A stretch of DNA of 64,000 bases from Streptomyces sp. NBC_01231 (GCA_035999765.1 CP108521.1:6634001-6698000); one strand, 5' to 3'. Positions 1 to 9,530 are shown, numbered from the stretch's first letter. The notes: generated from the sequence alone by a model not told the origin. Translations and numbers: made by a program.

Positions 1-221
1 GCCAGGAACGGGCTCAGCGAGTCGACGCTCTGGGCTACCGCCACGGTCAGGACGCTCTTGCTGTCGGCGGCCGAGGCCTGCTGGGGCGCCGGGTTGAGCG
101 GGGTCGCGAGCCCGGCCGATAACGTCAGGGTGGCGGCACCGACGACGGCCGTGAGCCGGGCGACGCGGGGCCGTGATCTCCTCGGGCCCGAGAGCCCCCT
201 GCCATGGACTTGTGTGCTCAT
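1..221 (-). CDS. Peptide ABC transporter substrate-binding protein, N-terminal part (cut by left edge)
   Basis: Only the first 73 codons are in the window. The start is the ATG at 221, followed by a basic Arg-rich n-region, a hydrophobic stretch (about residues 23-45) and Ala-rich cleavage-site sequence ending ASAADSKSVLTVAVAQ, then a segment reading SVDSLSPFL. That opening is typical of family 5 extracellular solute-binding proteins of peptide importers, here exported by a signal peptide and not as an obvious lipoprotein, since no Cys follows the hydrophobic core. Codon 34 is TTA (complement 120-122), the leucine codon read by the bldA tRNA in Streptomyces. The gene is divergent from the oligopeptide operon starting at 650. 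The function is likely but rests on a short fragment. Confidence 0.6.
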   Translation of the reverse strand, partial: MSTQVHGRGLSGPRRSRPRVARLTAVVGAATLTLSAGLATPLNPAPQQASAADSKSVLTVAVAQSVDSLSPFL

Positions 222-649
222 GGGTCGTGACCTCGCGTCATCGCTCGCACAGGGACGGCTTGTCGGAGTGCTGTCGGAGTGCTCTCGCAGTGCTGGATCG
301 GACCGGACCGGGTGTCGCCGACGGGATTGATGAGTGTGTCTACCAGCGCCGCTCCACGCGCGTCAACGGCGCGTGAAGGCCGTGTGGCCTGCGGAAATAA
401 TCCGTTGATGCGAACGCGACAGTCATTGGTCCACACCTGTGAAGGGCCCCAGGTGGAGGCCTGGCGACGTTCCTCGGCCTTTCGTTCCCCCGTACGGGCG
501 AGGGCGTCGGACGGCTGTGCGGCCGGTGACCCATACGGCCCTTGCTCGCATGCGATATGTGCGTGATGTGCCGATAGTGACCGGTAACGGTTCAGCATCC
601 CGGCGTCGGCCGCACACCGGTGCGCGGGGCACTCAGGAGGAGGCACTTC
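222..649. other. Divergent intergenic region between two peptide-transport genes
   Basis: This 428-base gap has no convincing gene. It holds three tandem 11-base units at 262-294 near the leftward gene and the AGGAGG ribosome site (635-640) of the rightward gene. I could not place a confident -35/-10 pair for either direction. A stretch at 427-438 resembles a DasR-type site in 9 of 12 positions, which is too weak to call. Confidence 0.5.
262..294. repeat. Three tandem 11-bp repeats in a divergent promoter region
   Basis: GTCGGAGTGCT occurs at 262-272 and again at 273-283, followed by the related CTCGCAGTGCT at 284-294. The 11-base period places each unit on the same face of the helix, about 40-70 bases upstream of the leftward binding-protein start. 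Phased direct repeats of this kind are used by SARP/OmpR-type activators in Streptomyces, but no regulator is identified here. Confidence 0.5.
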
Positions 650-2278
650 ATGCGTGGAGCCACGCACGCCAGATGGGCCGCCTGCGCGGCGGCGGTAGTC
701 CTCGCGGCGTCCGGCTGCGGCGGCGACAGCAGCGCCAGCAGCGACGGCGGCGGAGTGCTCAGTTCCTCCTGGGGCGATCCGCAGAACCCGCTGGAGCCGG
801 CCAACACCAACGAGGTGCAGGGTGGCAAGGTCCTCGACATGATCTTCCGGAGCCTCAAGAGGTACAACCCGACGACGGGCGCCGCCGAGGACATGCTCGC
901 CCAGAAGATCGACACCTCGGACTCGCAGAACTACACCATCACCATCAAGGACGGCTGGACGTTCAGCAATGGCGAGGCCGTCACCGCCAAGTCCTTCGTC
1001 AACGCCTGGAACTACGGCGCCAGTCTGAAGAACAACCAGAGGAACGCGTACTTCTTCAGCTACATCGACGGCTACGACCAGGTCCACCCGGAGGACGGCA
1101 GCAAGCAGACCGCCGACACCCTCTCCGGTCTCAAGGTCGTCAACGACAAGACCTTCACCGTCAAGCTGAACCAGAAGTTCTCGACGTTCCCGGACACCCT
1201 CGGATACTCCGCCTTCGCCCCGCTCCCGCAGGCCTTCTTCGACGACCACGACGCCTGGGTGGCGAAGCCGGTCGGCAACGGCCCGTACACCGTCGACTCG
1301 TACGCCAAGGGCTCCCAGATGTCCCTGCGCAAGTGGGACGACTACCCCGGCGAGGACAAGGCGCAGAACGGCGGCGTCGACCTGAAGGTCTACACCGACA
1401 ACAACACCGCCTACACCGACCTGATGGCCGGCAACCTCGACCTGGTCGACGACGTCCCCGCCTCCCAGCTCAAGAACGCCAAGAGCGACCTCCAGGGCCG
1501 GTACATCAATTCCCCGGCCGGCATCATCCAGACGCTCGCCTTCCCGTTCTACGACAGCGACTGGAACAAGAGCGGGTCGGTCAAGGTCCGTACGGGCCTG
1601 TCCATGGCGATCGACCGGAAGCAGATCACGGAAACGATCTTCCAGAAGACCCGCACCCCCGCCACCGACTGGACCTCCCCGGTCCTCGGCACGGACGGCG
1701 GCTACCAGAGCGGCCTGTGCGGAAACGCCTGCGTGTACAACCCCGCCGAAGCCAAGAAGATGGTCCAGGAGGGCGGCGGGCTCCCGGGCGGCCAGGTCAA
1801 GATCACGTACAACGCGGACACCGGCTCCCACAAGGAGTGGGTCGACGCCGTCTGCAACTCCATCAACAACGCGCTCGACAACGACAAGGCCTGCGTCGGC
1901 AACCCGGTCGGCACCTTCGCCGACTTCCGCAGCCAGATCACCGACAGGAAGATGAGCGGGCCGTTCCGGGCCGGGTGGCAGATGGACTACCCCCTCATCC
2001 AGAACTTCCTCCAGCCGCTCTACTACACCAACGCCTCCTCCAACGACGGCAAGTGGTCCAACAAGGACTTCGACAACCTCGTCGACCAGGCCAACGCCGA
2101 GAGCGACACCGCCAAGGCCGTCCAGACCTTCCAGAAGGCCGAGGCGGTCGTCCGGGACAACATGGCCGCCATCCCGCTCTGGTACCAGAACGGCAGCGCC
2201 GGCTACTCGGAGCGGCTGTCCGAGGTGAAGCTCAACCCCTTCAGCGTCCCCGTCTACAACGAGATCAAGGTCAGCTGA
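650..2278 (+). CDS. Oligopeptide ABC transporter substrate-binding lipoprotein
   Basis: A 542-residue protein that captures peptides outside the cell for the importer encoded by the next four genes. The start is the ATG at 650, behind a strong AGGAGG nine bases upstream; a GTG at 620 in the same frame lacks this site. The N-terminus has a short basic region, a hydrophobic core and the lipobox LAASGC (Cys about residue 22), so it should be lipid-anchored. The body shows SBP family 5 signatures: an opening about offering two-lobe binding (NPLEPANTNEVQGGKVL), and in the middle the VRTGLSMAIDRKQI segment found before the hinge in OppA/DppA proteins. It ends eight bases before the first permease. 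Ligand specificity cannot be read from sequence. Confidence 0.88.
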   Translation: MRGATHARWAACAAAVVLAASGCGGDSSASSDGGGVLSSSWGDPQNPLEPANTNEVQGGKVLDMIFRSLKRYNPTTGAAEDMLAQKIDTSDSQNYTITIKDGWTFSNGEAVTAKSFVNAWNYGASLKNNQRNAYFFSYIDGYDQVHPEDGSKQTADTLSGLKVVNDKTFTVKLNQKFSTFPDTLGYSAFAPLPQAFFDDHDAWVAKPVGNGPYTVDSYAKGSQMSLRKWDDYPGEDKAQNGGVDLKVYTDNNTAYTDLMAGNLDLVDDVPASQLKNAKSDLQGRYINSPAGIIQTLAFPFYDSDWNKSGSVKVRTGLSMAIDRKQITETIFQKTRTPATDWTSPVLGTDGGYQSGLCGNACVYNPAEAKKMVQEGGGLPGGQVKITYNADTGSHKEWVDAVCNSINNALDNDKACVGNPVGTFADFRSQITDRKMSGPFRAGWQMDYPLIQNFLQPLYYTNASSNDGKWSNKDFDNLVDQANAESDTAKAVQTFQKAEAVVRDNMAAIPLWYQNGSAGYSERLSEVKLNPFSVPVYNEIKVS

Positions 2279-2285
2279 GCAGGCC

Positions 2286-3209
2286 ATGGGACGGTACGTC
2301 GTCCGGCGTCTGCTCCAGATGGTCCCGGTGTTCATCGGGGCCACCCTGCTGATCTTCCTCATGGTGAACGTGATGGGCGACCCCGTCGCGGGCCTGTGCG
2401 GTGAGAGGCAGTGCGACCCGGCGACGGCGGCCCAGCTGAAGAAGGAGTTCGGCCTCGACAAGCCGGTCTGGCAGCAATACCTGACCTACATGGGCAACGT
2501 CTTCACCGGCGACTTCGGCACCGCGTTCAACGGCCAGGAGGTCACCGAGCTGATGGCGACGGCCTTCCCGGTCACCATCCGGCTGACGGTCGTGGCGATC
2601 CTCTTCGAGGTCGTCATCGGCATCACCCTGGGTGTCGTCACCGGACTGCGGCGCGGCCGGCCCGTCGACACCTCGGTCCTGCTGCTGACCCTCGTGGTGA
2701 TCTCGATCCCCACCTTCGTCACCGGTCTGCTGCTCCAGCTGCTGCTCGGCGTCGAATGGGGCTGGATCAAACCGTCGGTGTCGACCGAGGCCACGTTCGG
2801 CGAGCTGATCGTGCCGGGGCTGGTCCTGGCCTCCGTCTCGCTCGCCTACGTGACCCGCCTGACCCGCACGTCCATCGCGGAGAACAAGCGGTCCGACTAC
2901 GTCCGTACGGCCGTCGCCAAGGGACTGCCGAGGCGGCGCGTCATCACCCGGCACCTGCTGCGCAACTCCCTGATCCCCGTGGTCACCTTCATCGGCGCCG
3001 ACATCGGCGCCCTGATGGGCGGCGCGATCGTCACCGAGCGGATCTTCAACATCCACGGCGTGGGCTACCAGCTCTACCAGGGGATCCTGCGCCAGAACAC
3101 GCAGACCGTCGTCGGCTTCGTGACGGTGCTCGTCCTGGTGTTCCTCATCGCCAACCTGATCGTCGACCTTCTGTACGCCGTCCTCGACCCGAGGATCCGC
3201 TATGCCTGA
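2286..3209 (+). CDS. Oligopeptide ABC transporter permease (OppB/DppB type)
   Basis: A 307-residue inner-membrane permease, the first of two that form the transport channel. It opens with YVVRRLLQMVPVFIGATLLIF, the usual OppB N-terminal helix, and has about six hydrophobic segments. The cytoplasmic coupling loop (EAA motif) reads YVRTAVAKGLPRRRVITRHLLRN near residue 205-230, which docks on the ATPase subunits. It follows the binding-protein gene by seven bases and overlaps the next permease by eight bases, so translation is probably coupled. Length and motifs match the family. Confidence 0.9.
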   Translation: MGRYVVRRLLQMVPVFIGATLLIFLMVNVMGDPVAGLCGERQCDPATAAQLKKEFGLDKPVWQQYLTYMGNVFTGDFGTAFNGQEVTELMATAFPVTIRLTVVAILFEVVIGITLGVVTGLRRGRPVDTSVLLLTLVVISIPTFVTGLLLQLLLGVEWGWIKPSVSTEATFGELIVPGLVLASVSLAYVTRLTRTSIAENKRSDYVRTAVAKGLPRRRVITRHLLRNSLIPVVTFIGADIGALMGGAIVTERIFNIHGVGYQLYQGILRQNTQTVVGFVTVLVLVFLIANLIVDLLYAVLDPRIRYA

Positions 3210-4242
3210 GCCGATGCCGCAGGAGCCGTACGGGTCGGGCGGGGGCCGCGCCGCGGAGGACGGCGCGATCGCCGCGACCGGAATGGGCGGGGCGATGGAC
3301 CTCGCCACGAGCGAGGGCGAGACGCTGGAGGAGGAGAGGTCGGGCGACACGGACGGACGTGACCCGGACGGACCGGACGGCCAGGGTTCGTCCGGCAAGC
3401 CCCGCAGCCTCTGGTCCGACGCCTGGCGCGACCTGCGCCGCAACCCCGTCTTCATCATCTCCGGCCTGGTGATCGTCTTCCTCGTCGTCATCTCGATCTG
3501 GCCGTCGCTGATCGCCTCCGGCAGCCCGCTCAAGTGCGACCTCGCCAAGGCCCAGGAGGGCTCCCAGCCGGGCGCGCCGTTCGGCTACGACGGCCAGGGC
3601 TGCAACGTCTACACCCGCACCGTCTACGGCGCCCGGACCTCCGTCACGGTCGGCGTCTGCGCGTCGCTCGGCGTGGGGATCCTCGGCTCGGTCCTCGGTG
3701 GGCTCGCCGGGTTCTTCGGCGGACTCCCGGACTCGTTCCTGTCCCGGATCACCGACGTCTTCTTCGCGATCCCCGTCGTCCTCGGCGGTCTGGTCCTGCT
3801 CTCCGTGGTGACCAGCAACACCGTCTGGCCGGTCATCGGGTTCATGGTGCTGCTGGGCTGGCCGCAGGTCTCCCGGATCGCCCGCGGCTCCGTCATCACC
3901 GCCAGACAGCACGACTACGTCCAGGCCGCACGGGCGCTGGGCGCCTCCAACTCCCGGATCCTGCTGCGGCACATCATGCCCAACGCCATCGCGCCGGTGA
4001 TCGTCGTGGCGACCATCGCGCTCGGCACCTACATCGCGCTGGAGGCGACCCTGTCGTACCTCGGCGTGGGGCTGAAGCCGCCGACGGTCAGCTGGGGGAT
4101 CGACATCTCCGCGGCGTCCGCCTACATCCGCCAGGCCCCGCACATGCTGCTCTGGCCGGCCGGGGCGCTCGCGCTCACCGTGCTCGCGTTCATCATGCTC
4201 GGCGACGCGGTGCGCGACGCCCTCGACCCGAAGCTGAGGTGA
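3202..4242 (+). CDS. Oligopeptide ABC transporter permease (OppC/DppC type)
   Basis: A 346-residue second permease. The first ~65 residues are polar and rich in Gly, Asp and Glu, longer than usual, and then WRDLRRNPVFIISGLVIVFL begins the typical OppC first helix. The conserved periplasmic region with cysteines and the coupling loop YVQAARALGASNSRILLRH (about residue 236) are present. The start ATG at 3202 lies inside the upstream permease gene. It would pair with the 2286 permease to form the channel. Confidence 0.9.
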   Translation: MPEPMPQEPYGSGGGRAAEDGAIAATGMGGAMDLATSEGETLEEERSGDTDGRDPDGPDGQGSSGKPRSLWSDAWRDLRRNPVFIISGLVIVFLVVISIWPSLIASGSPLKCDLAKAQEGSQPGAPFGYDGQGCNVYTRTVYGARTSVTVGVCASLGVGILGSVLGGLAGFFGGLPDSFLSRITDVFFAIPVVLGGLVLLSVVTSNTVWPVIGFMVLLGWPQVSRIARGSVITARQHDYVQAARALGASNSRILLRHIMPNAIAPVIVVATIALGTYIALEATLSYLGVGLKPPTVSWGIDISAASAYIRQAPHMLLWPAGALALTVLAFIMLGDAVRDALDPKLR

Positions 4243-4251
4243 GGTGCCGCG

Positions 4252-5235
4252 ATGCTGCTCGAAGTGCGTGATCTGCACGTGGAGTTCCGGACCAGGGACG
4301 GCGTCGCCAGGGCCGTCAACGGCGTCGACTACGGCGTGGACGCCGGCGAGACGCTCGCCGTGCTCGGCGAGTCCGGCTCCGGCAAGTCGGTGACCGCGCA
4401 GACCGTCATGGGCATCCTCGACATCCCGCCGGGGCGGATCACCGGCGGCGAGGTCTTCTTCCAGGGCCGGGACCTGCTGAAGCTGAAGGAGGAGGAACGG
4501 CGGAGGATCCGCGGCGAGGAGATGGCGATGATCTTCCAGGACGCGCTGTCGTCGCTGAATCCCGTGCTTTCCGTCGGCGACCAGCTCGGCGAGATGTTCG
4601 TGGTCCACCGGGGCATGTCGCGCAAGGACGCGCGGGCCAGGGCGGTCGAGCTGATGGACCACGTCCGCATCCCCGGCGCCAAGGAGCGGGTGAAGCAGTA
4701 CCCGCACCAGTTCTCCGGCGGTATGCGTCAGCGCATCATGATCGCGATGGCGCTCGCGCTCCAGCCCGCGCTGATCATCGCCGACGAACCCACCACCGCC
4801 CTCGACGTCACCGTCCAGGCCCAGGTCATGGACCTGCTCGCGGAGTTGCAGCGCGAGTACGACATGGGCCTCATCCTGATCACCCACGACCTCGGTGTGG
4901 TCGCCGACGTCGCCGACCGGATCGCCGTCATGTACGCAGGGCGGATCATCGAGTCGGCCCCGGTCCACGACATCTACAAGGCGCCCGCCCACCCGTACAC
5001 CCGAGGCCTGCTGGACTCCATCCCGCGCCTGGACCAGAAGGGCCACGAGCTCTACGCCATCAAGGGCCTGCCGCCCAACCTCATGCACATCCCGCCCGGT
5101 TGCGCCTTCAACCCGCGCTGCCCGATGGCCCAGGACGTGTGCCGCACCGACGTGCCCCCGCTCTACGAGGTGTCCGAGGGCCGGGGCAGCGCCTGCCACT
5201 TCTGGAGGGAGTGCCTGGATGGCCGCGACACCTGA
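4252..5235 (+). CDS. Oligopeptide ABC transporter ATP-binding protein (OppD/DppD type)
   Basis: A 327-residue ATPase that powers peptide uptake. Walker A is GESGSGKS (about residue 38-45), the ABC signature is FSGGMRQR, Walker B is [13 protein letters not shown] and the switch histidine lies in LILITHDLG. The C-terminal oligopeptide/dipeptide domain is recognisable from [23 protein letters not shown] ribosome site precedes the ATG at 4252. It overlaps the next ATPase by 17 bases, as expected for a paired OppD/OppF set. Confidence 0.92.
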   Translation: MLLEVRDLHVEFRTRDGVARAVNGVDYGVDAGETLAVLGESGSGKSVTAQTVMGILDIPPGRITGGEVFFQGRDLLKLKEEERRRIRGEEMAMIFQDALSSLNPVLSVGDQLGEMFVVHRGMSRKDARARAVELMDHVRIPGAKERVKQYPHQFSGGMRQRIMIAMALALQPALIIADEPTTALDVTVQAQVMDLLAELQREYDMGLILITHDLGVVADVADRIAVMYAGRIIESAPVHDIYKAPAHPYTRGLLDSIPRLDQKGHELYAIKGLPPNLMHIPPGCAFNPRCPMAQDVCRTDVPPLYEVSEGRGSACHFWRECLDGRDT

Positions 5236-6301
5236 GCCGATCCTGGAGGTCAGCGGACTGGTCAAGCACTACCCGCTCACCCGGGGCATCCTGTTCAAGA
5301 AGCAGGTCGGCGCGGTCAAGGCCGTCGACGGCGTCGACTTCACCCTGAACCGGGGCGAGACGCTGGGCATCGTGGGCGAGTCCGGCTGCGGCAAGTCGAC
5401 GGTCGCCAGGATGCTGGTCAGCCTGGAACGGCCGACGGCGGGGGAGATCCGCTACCGGGGCGAGGACATCGGCACACTGTCCGGGAAGGCCCTGAAGGCG
5501 GTCCGGCGCAACATCCAGATGGTGTTCCAGGACCCGTACACCTCGCTCAACCCGAGGATGACGGTCGGCGACATCATCGGGGAGCCGTACGACATCCACC
5601 CCGAGGTGGCCCCGAAGGGCGACCGGCGCCGCAAGGTGCAGGACCTCCTGGACGTCGTCGGCCTCAACCCGGAGTACATCAACCGGTACCCGCACCAGTT
5701 CTCCGGCGGCCAGCGCCAACGCATCGGCATCGCCCGGGGGTTGGCCCTGCGCCCCGAGGTCATCGTCGCCGACGAGCCGGTGTCCGCGCTCGACGTGTCG
5801 GTGCAGGCGCAGGTCATCAACCTGATGGCCGGCCTCCAGGACGAGTTCGAGCTGTCCTACGTCTTCATCGCGCACGACCTGTCGATCGTCCGGCACATCT
5901 CCGACCGGGTCGGGGTGATGTACCTCGGGCGGATCGTGGAGACCGGCAGGGACGCCGAGATCTACGACCACCCCACCCACCCCTACACGCAGGCGCTGCT
6001 GTCCGCCGTACCCGTCCCGGACCCGGAGGCCCGTGAACATCGCGAGCGGATCATCCTGACGGGCGACGTGCCGTCCCCGACGAACATCCCCTCCGGCTGC
6101 CGCTTCCGCACCCGCTGCTGGAAGGCGCGGCAGCGGTGCGCCCTGGAGGTGCCCGCACTCGCGGTGCCCGCCGAGTTCCGGCTCCTGCCCGGCCCCGCCG
6201 CCCACGACTCGGCCTGCCACTTCGCGGAGGAGAAACAGGTGGTGCCGCCGGAGGAAGCCAGGGACGAGGCATCGGATGATCGTGCCGAAGGGCGGGAATA
6301 A
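5219..6301 (+). CDS. Oligopeptide ABC transporter ATP-binding protein (OppF/DppF type)
   Basis: A 360-residue second ATPase. The start ATG at 5219 lies inside the preceding gene behind GGAGGGAG; the reading frame is open farther upstream but the domain begins at [16 protein letters not shown]. Walker A is GESGCGKS, the signature FSGGQRQR, Walker [13 protein letters not shown], and the switch region FIAHDLS. The C-terminal [17 protein letters not shown] region matches the oligopeptide-transport subfamily. It is the last gene of the operon; a strong terminator lies 110 bases downstream. Confidence 0.92.
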   Translation: MAATPEPILEVSGLVKHYPLTRGILFKKQVGAVKAVDGVDFTLNRGETLGIVGESGCGKSTVARMLVSLERPTAGEIRYRGEDIGTLSGKALKAVRRNIQMVFQDPYTSLNPRMTVGDIIGEPYDIHPEVAPKGDRRRKVQDLLDVVGLNPEYINRYPHQFSGGQRQRIGIARGLALRPEVIVADEPVSALDVSVQAQVINLMAGLQDEFELSYVFIAHDLSIVRHISDRVGVMYLGRIVETGRDAEIYDHPTHPYTQALLSAVPVPDPEAREHRERIILTGDVPSPTNIPSGCRFRTRCWKARQRCALEVPALAVPAEFRLLPGPAAHDSACHFAEEKQVVPPEEARDEASDDRAEGRE

Positions 6302-6673
6302 CCGCACAAATGACAACTAACCGCGTTAACACGCAGGCAACTTCACCGACCCGATCTCGATATACGGACGCGTCAGGCTGAGCAGCGTACGGCCGTGCGG
6401 GTGCCGTAAACGGGCCGGGAGCGCCATGTCTCCCGGCCCGTTTTTTCGCGCCCGGACCGGCGCTGCGGCTCTCGCGTCAAGGGCGTCGACGTCGGGATCG
6501 GGCGTCGTGCCACGGTCGGTACAGCGGCAGGTTTTGGCGCAGTGGTCTGCGGCGGGGCCCCACGAGGGGGCGATCCCGTCCCGGCCTCGTCCCGGATTCG
6601 TCACAGCACCGGGCCCCGCCCGGCCTGCGCATAGGGTGGAGGCGGTCAGTTCCGCCACCGTGAGAGGTCTGTG
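6302..6673. other. Gap holding the operon terminator and a putative promoter
   Basis: The 372-base gap contains the terminator at 6411-6446 and, near its right end, a -10-like TAGGGT at 6632-6637, which would give the next gene a leader of about 30 bases. Nothing else coding is apparent. Confidence 0.5.
6411..6446 (+). terminator. Rho-independent terminator of the oligopeptide operon
   Basis: An 11-base perfect stem, CGGGCCGGGAG (6411-6421) with CTCCCGGCCCG (6430-6440), closes an eight-base loop and is followed by six T residues (6441-6446). This is a textbook intrinsic terminator, unusually complete for Streptomyces. Confidence 0.92.
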
Positions 6674-7543
6674 ATGCCCGAGCTCCCCTCGGACCCCGCC
6701 GTCGCACAGTTCGGCCCCCAGGGGCTGCGCCCCATCAGCGTGCCTGCCTCGTACGCGACCGTGCCGGCCTCGGCCCGCACCCACCTCGCGCAGGTCGGTG
6801 TGCCGCTGCACGTCGGCCCGTACTTCATCGCGGCGGACGACACCGACGGGCCCACCCTCGGGATGTACACCGGCCACCGCGGCATCGCTTTGCAGGGCGA
6901 CTGGGCGGAGTGGGTGCGCATCGGCACCGACCGGCTGGCGCACCTGTGTGTCCGCACCGACGGCTCCGTACAGGCCCTCTTCCTGGGTCGCGGCGAAGCC
7001 GCCCTGTTCGTCAACTCGGACGTTGCCGCCTTCACGCACTGCGCCGCCGCCCTGGACCGCGCCCTCCCGGTGATCGCCGCCTCCGACGGACTCCAGTCCG
7101 CCGCCGAGGTGTTCGCCGCGCTGGTCCAGGAGATCCGGCAGGTCGACCCGGAGGCCGTCGCCGACCGGGAGAACTGGTGGCCGCGGGTGCTCGATGACGT
7201 CCGCCACACCCTCAACTTCCCCTTCTCGTCGGCCTTCGAGTACGTCGGCAAGGACGGGGCGAAGCAGATCGTCACCGCCCAGGCCGGTCCTGGCCGCCTG
7301 CACCCCGAGGAGCAGCTGTGGCAGCAGCTCTCCTCCGCCGGGGTGGAGCCCGAGCAGGTCCGCCGCGTCTACTGCGAACTGGAACCGTGCATGATGCCGG
7401 GCCACTACTGCTCCGCCTGGCTCCAGGCCGTCCTGCCGCACGCCGAGTTCACGCACAGCTTCGACTACGGCGACACCGCCGAGTCCCGCGAGGAAGGCCT
7501 CAAGGAACTCATCACGCACGCCGCGCAGCAGGCCCGGCAGTGA
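6674..7543 (+). CDS. SUKH-like domain fused to a deaminase-fold domain
   Basis: A 289-residue protein. Residues about 20-140 resemble the SUKH-4 immunity fold (Gly/Trp-containing beta segments such as GMYTGHRGIALQGDWAEW). The C-terminal part carries a deaminase zinc site: HPE (His210, Glu212) and PC-x6-C (Cys239, Cys246 in ELEPCMMPGHYC). That combination is found in nucleic-acid deaminases of bacterial polymorphic toxin systems. All metal ligands and the catalytic Glu are present, so it could be active. ATG 6674 is preferred over GTG 6671, which is only three bases from GAGAGG. It opens the toxin island. Whether it is a toxin, an immunity factor or a chimaera of both is not settled by sequence. 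Confidence 0.65.
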   Translation: MPELPSDPAVAQFGPQGLRPISVPASYATVPASARTHLAQVGVPLHVGPYFIAADDTDGPTLGMYTGHRGIALQGDWAEWVRIGTDRLAHLCVRTDGSVQALFLGRGEAALFVNSDVAAFTHCAAALDRALPVIAASDGLQSAAEVFAALVQEIRQVDPEAVADRENWWPRVLDDVRHTLNFPFSSAFEYVGKDGAKQIVTAQAGPGRLHPEEQLWQQLSSAGVEPEQVRRVYCELEPCMMPGHYCSAWLQAVLPHAEFTHSFDYGDTAESREEGLKELITHAAQQARQ

Positions 7544-7580
7544 CCCGTCGCGCGGGTGCCGCGGGAAGGGAGGCGGGTGC

Positions 7581-9263
7581 GTGACCGCCGATCCCGCCCC
7601 GCGCTGGTCCCGTCCCGCTTCCGGGCGGGAGCCCGCGGCGGCCGCCCTGCTCTCCTGGCTCGGCGACCCCCGCGCCCCCGGCCTCGCCGTGGTCACCGGC
7701 GCCGAGGGCAGCGGCAAGTCCCGGCTCCTCGCCTGGTTGATCGGCCACGGCACCCGGCCCGGCACCGTCAGCGAACGGCGCGTCCACGGCTTCGTACCGC
7801 TGCCGGGTCAGACCGCGACCACGGCCGCCTGGATGCTCGCCGAACAGCTGTCGATCGCCGCCCGCTCCCCGGGCGACCTGCTGGCCGCGCTTGCCGCCGA
7901 CCGGCGCCGCACCGTCATCGCGCTGCCCGAACTGCACTCCGCCGAGCAGCCCGGCCCCCTCGTCGAACTCGCCCTGGACATGGCCTCGTTGGAGCATGTG
8001 AGGGTACTTGTCGAGGCCCGCTCCGGTACGGAATGGGCGCAGGCGCTCACCGCCGGACCCTGCGCCCGCATGGACCTGGACGAGCCTCAGTGGACCGACC
8101 AGACCCTCCGCGCGTCCTGGGACGCGGCCCACCCCGTCGGCCCGGCCGGACTCGCGGGGCAGGACCCGGAGCCGGGGGAACCGTTCGACCTGGACGATCC
8201 CGCCTCGGTCTGCGCCGCCGACCCCTGGAGCGTGACCATCGCGTACGAACGCTCCGAGGAGAGCCACGGCGGACTGCGCGCCGCCTGGCTACGGGCCGGC
8301 GCCTCGCTGACCCGCGAGCAGCCGGCCGCCGAACGCGCCCTGGTCCTCCTCGCCGCTCTCGGCGACGCCGGTGATCCGCGACTGCCCGCCGCCCTCAACT
8401 CCGTTGCCCGAGACGCCTCCTGGACCGTCGTCTGGCACCGGGTGCGCGGCGACGTCACCCCGCCGTGGCCCGGGCCGGTCCGCTCCCTGGCGGCCGGTAC
8501 CGGCCCCCTGGCCGGGCAACTCGTCGTCGCCGACCACCAGGGCACCGTGCGCGTCCTCGACGCGGAGAGCGCCCGCTCCGCCGGACGCCTCCCGCACTCC
8601 GCGCCCGGCGCCCGCGCCACCGCCGAGCACGGCGACGGCACCGTCACCGTCCTCGACGAGCACGGCCTCCTGCACACCCAGCGCGCCACCGAGTCCGCGA
8701 AGCCCAAGGGCCTCGCCGCCCTCCTCGACGACGGCCCCTCCGCGCAGGAGCAACTCCTCGAAGCGGTACGGAAGTACACGCGGCGTCAGCAGGAGACGGT
8801 CACCGCGCTGACCGGCGCCGGTGACCGTGTCGTCCTCGGTGACGCCGCCGGAACAGTGCACGTGCTGACCGTCGGCGCCGAACCGCGTACCGCCCCTCTG
8901 CACCGGGGGCGCGTCACCGCGGTCGCCGGGGCCGACCTGCCCGTCTCCGCGGAGGGTGACACGGTCCTCCTGCTGTACACGGGCGGCGCCGACGGCACCG
9001 TACGCGCGTGGGCCCCGCACACCGACCCCATGCCGGAGCCGGTGGCCGCCCGCAACTGCGCGGTCAACGCGGTGGCGGTGGCGACGGCCGACGCCGGGCT
9101 CGTCCTCGCGATCGCCTGGGCCGACGGCCTCGTCGAACACCGAGCCCTGGACGACGACCGGCTGCGCACCTTCCACCCCGGCAGCCAGGCCCACGCCCTC
9201 GCCTTCACAGCGGACGGGGACCTGGTGGTGGGGACGGACGAGGCGCTCGTGCGGATGCGGTGA
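7581..9263 (+). CDS. P-loop protein with C-terminal WD40-like beta-propeller
   Basis: A 560-residue protein of unknown role. A Walker A motif GAEGSGKS lies at residues 40-47 of an N-terminal domain that looks like an AAA/STAND-type ATPase; no clear Walker B Asp-Asp was found (the nearest is RRTVIALPELH). From about residue 290 the sequence repeats blade-like units (LVVADHQGTVRVLD, VVLGDAAGTVHVL, LLYTGGADGTVRAWAP, LAIAWADGLVEHRAL, LVVGTDEALVRMR), which suggests a beta-propeller. The GTG at 7581 follows the SUKH-deaminase gene by 37 bases, so the two are probably co-transcribed. ATPase-plus-propeller proteins often act as sensors or scaffolds; that role here is inference. Confidence 0.6.
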   Translation: MTADPAPRWSRPASGREPAAAALLSWLGDPRAPGLAVVTGAEGSGKSRLLAWLIGHGTRPGTVSERRVHGFVPLPGQTATTAAWMLAEQLSIAARSPGDLLAALAADRRRTVIALPELHSAEQPGPLVELALDMASLEHVRVLVEARSGTEWAQALTAGPCARMDLDEPQWTDQTLRASWDAAHPVGPAGLAGQDPEPGEPFDLDDPASVCAADPWSVTIAYERSEESHGGLRAAWLRAGASLTREQPAAERALVLLAALGDAGDPRLPAALNSVARDASWTVVWHRVRGDVTPPWPGPVRSLAAGTGPLAGQLVVADHQGTVRVLDAESARSAGRLPHSAPGARATAEHGDGTVTVLDEHGLLHTQRATESAKPKGLAALLDDGPSAQEQLLEAVRKYTRRQQETVTALTGAGDRVVLGDAAGTVHVLTVGAEPRTAPLHRGRVTAVAGADLPVSAEGDTVLLLYTGGADGTVRAWAPHTDPMPEPVAARNCAVNAVAVATADAGLVLAIAWADGLVEHRALDDDRLRTFHPGSQAHALAFTADGDLVVGTDEALVRMR

Positions 9264-9530
9264 CGGCTGCCACGGGGTGACCGGTGGACACCCCGACGGC
9301 GCCGGTCACGGGCGTCGCGCCGGGCAGACCCTGGCAACGCGCCTGACAGCAGTACTTGGTTGCAGTCCGCGTCCCCTGCAAGCCCGGTCCACTCCATCGC
9401 CGTCACCGTCAGATGGAACTCTTGTCACAGAACCGCGAGACGGCCCGGTTCCCCTTGTGCACCTGACAACCTGCCAAGTTAGCCTGGAACCAGGATATGC
9501 AGTGGTCAACGGGGGACGGAGCGCGCGGCT

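Noticed and set aside
427..438. DasR-like operator TGGTCCACACCT
   Set aside because: Only 9 of 12 consensus bases match and the symmetry is broken; such matches occur by chance in GC-rich DNA.
650..6301. Identification of the operon as bldK
   Set aside because: The gene order here is binding protein first, then two permeases and two ATPases; bldK as I remember it begins with a permease. The substrate cannot be read from sequence.
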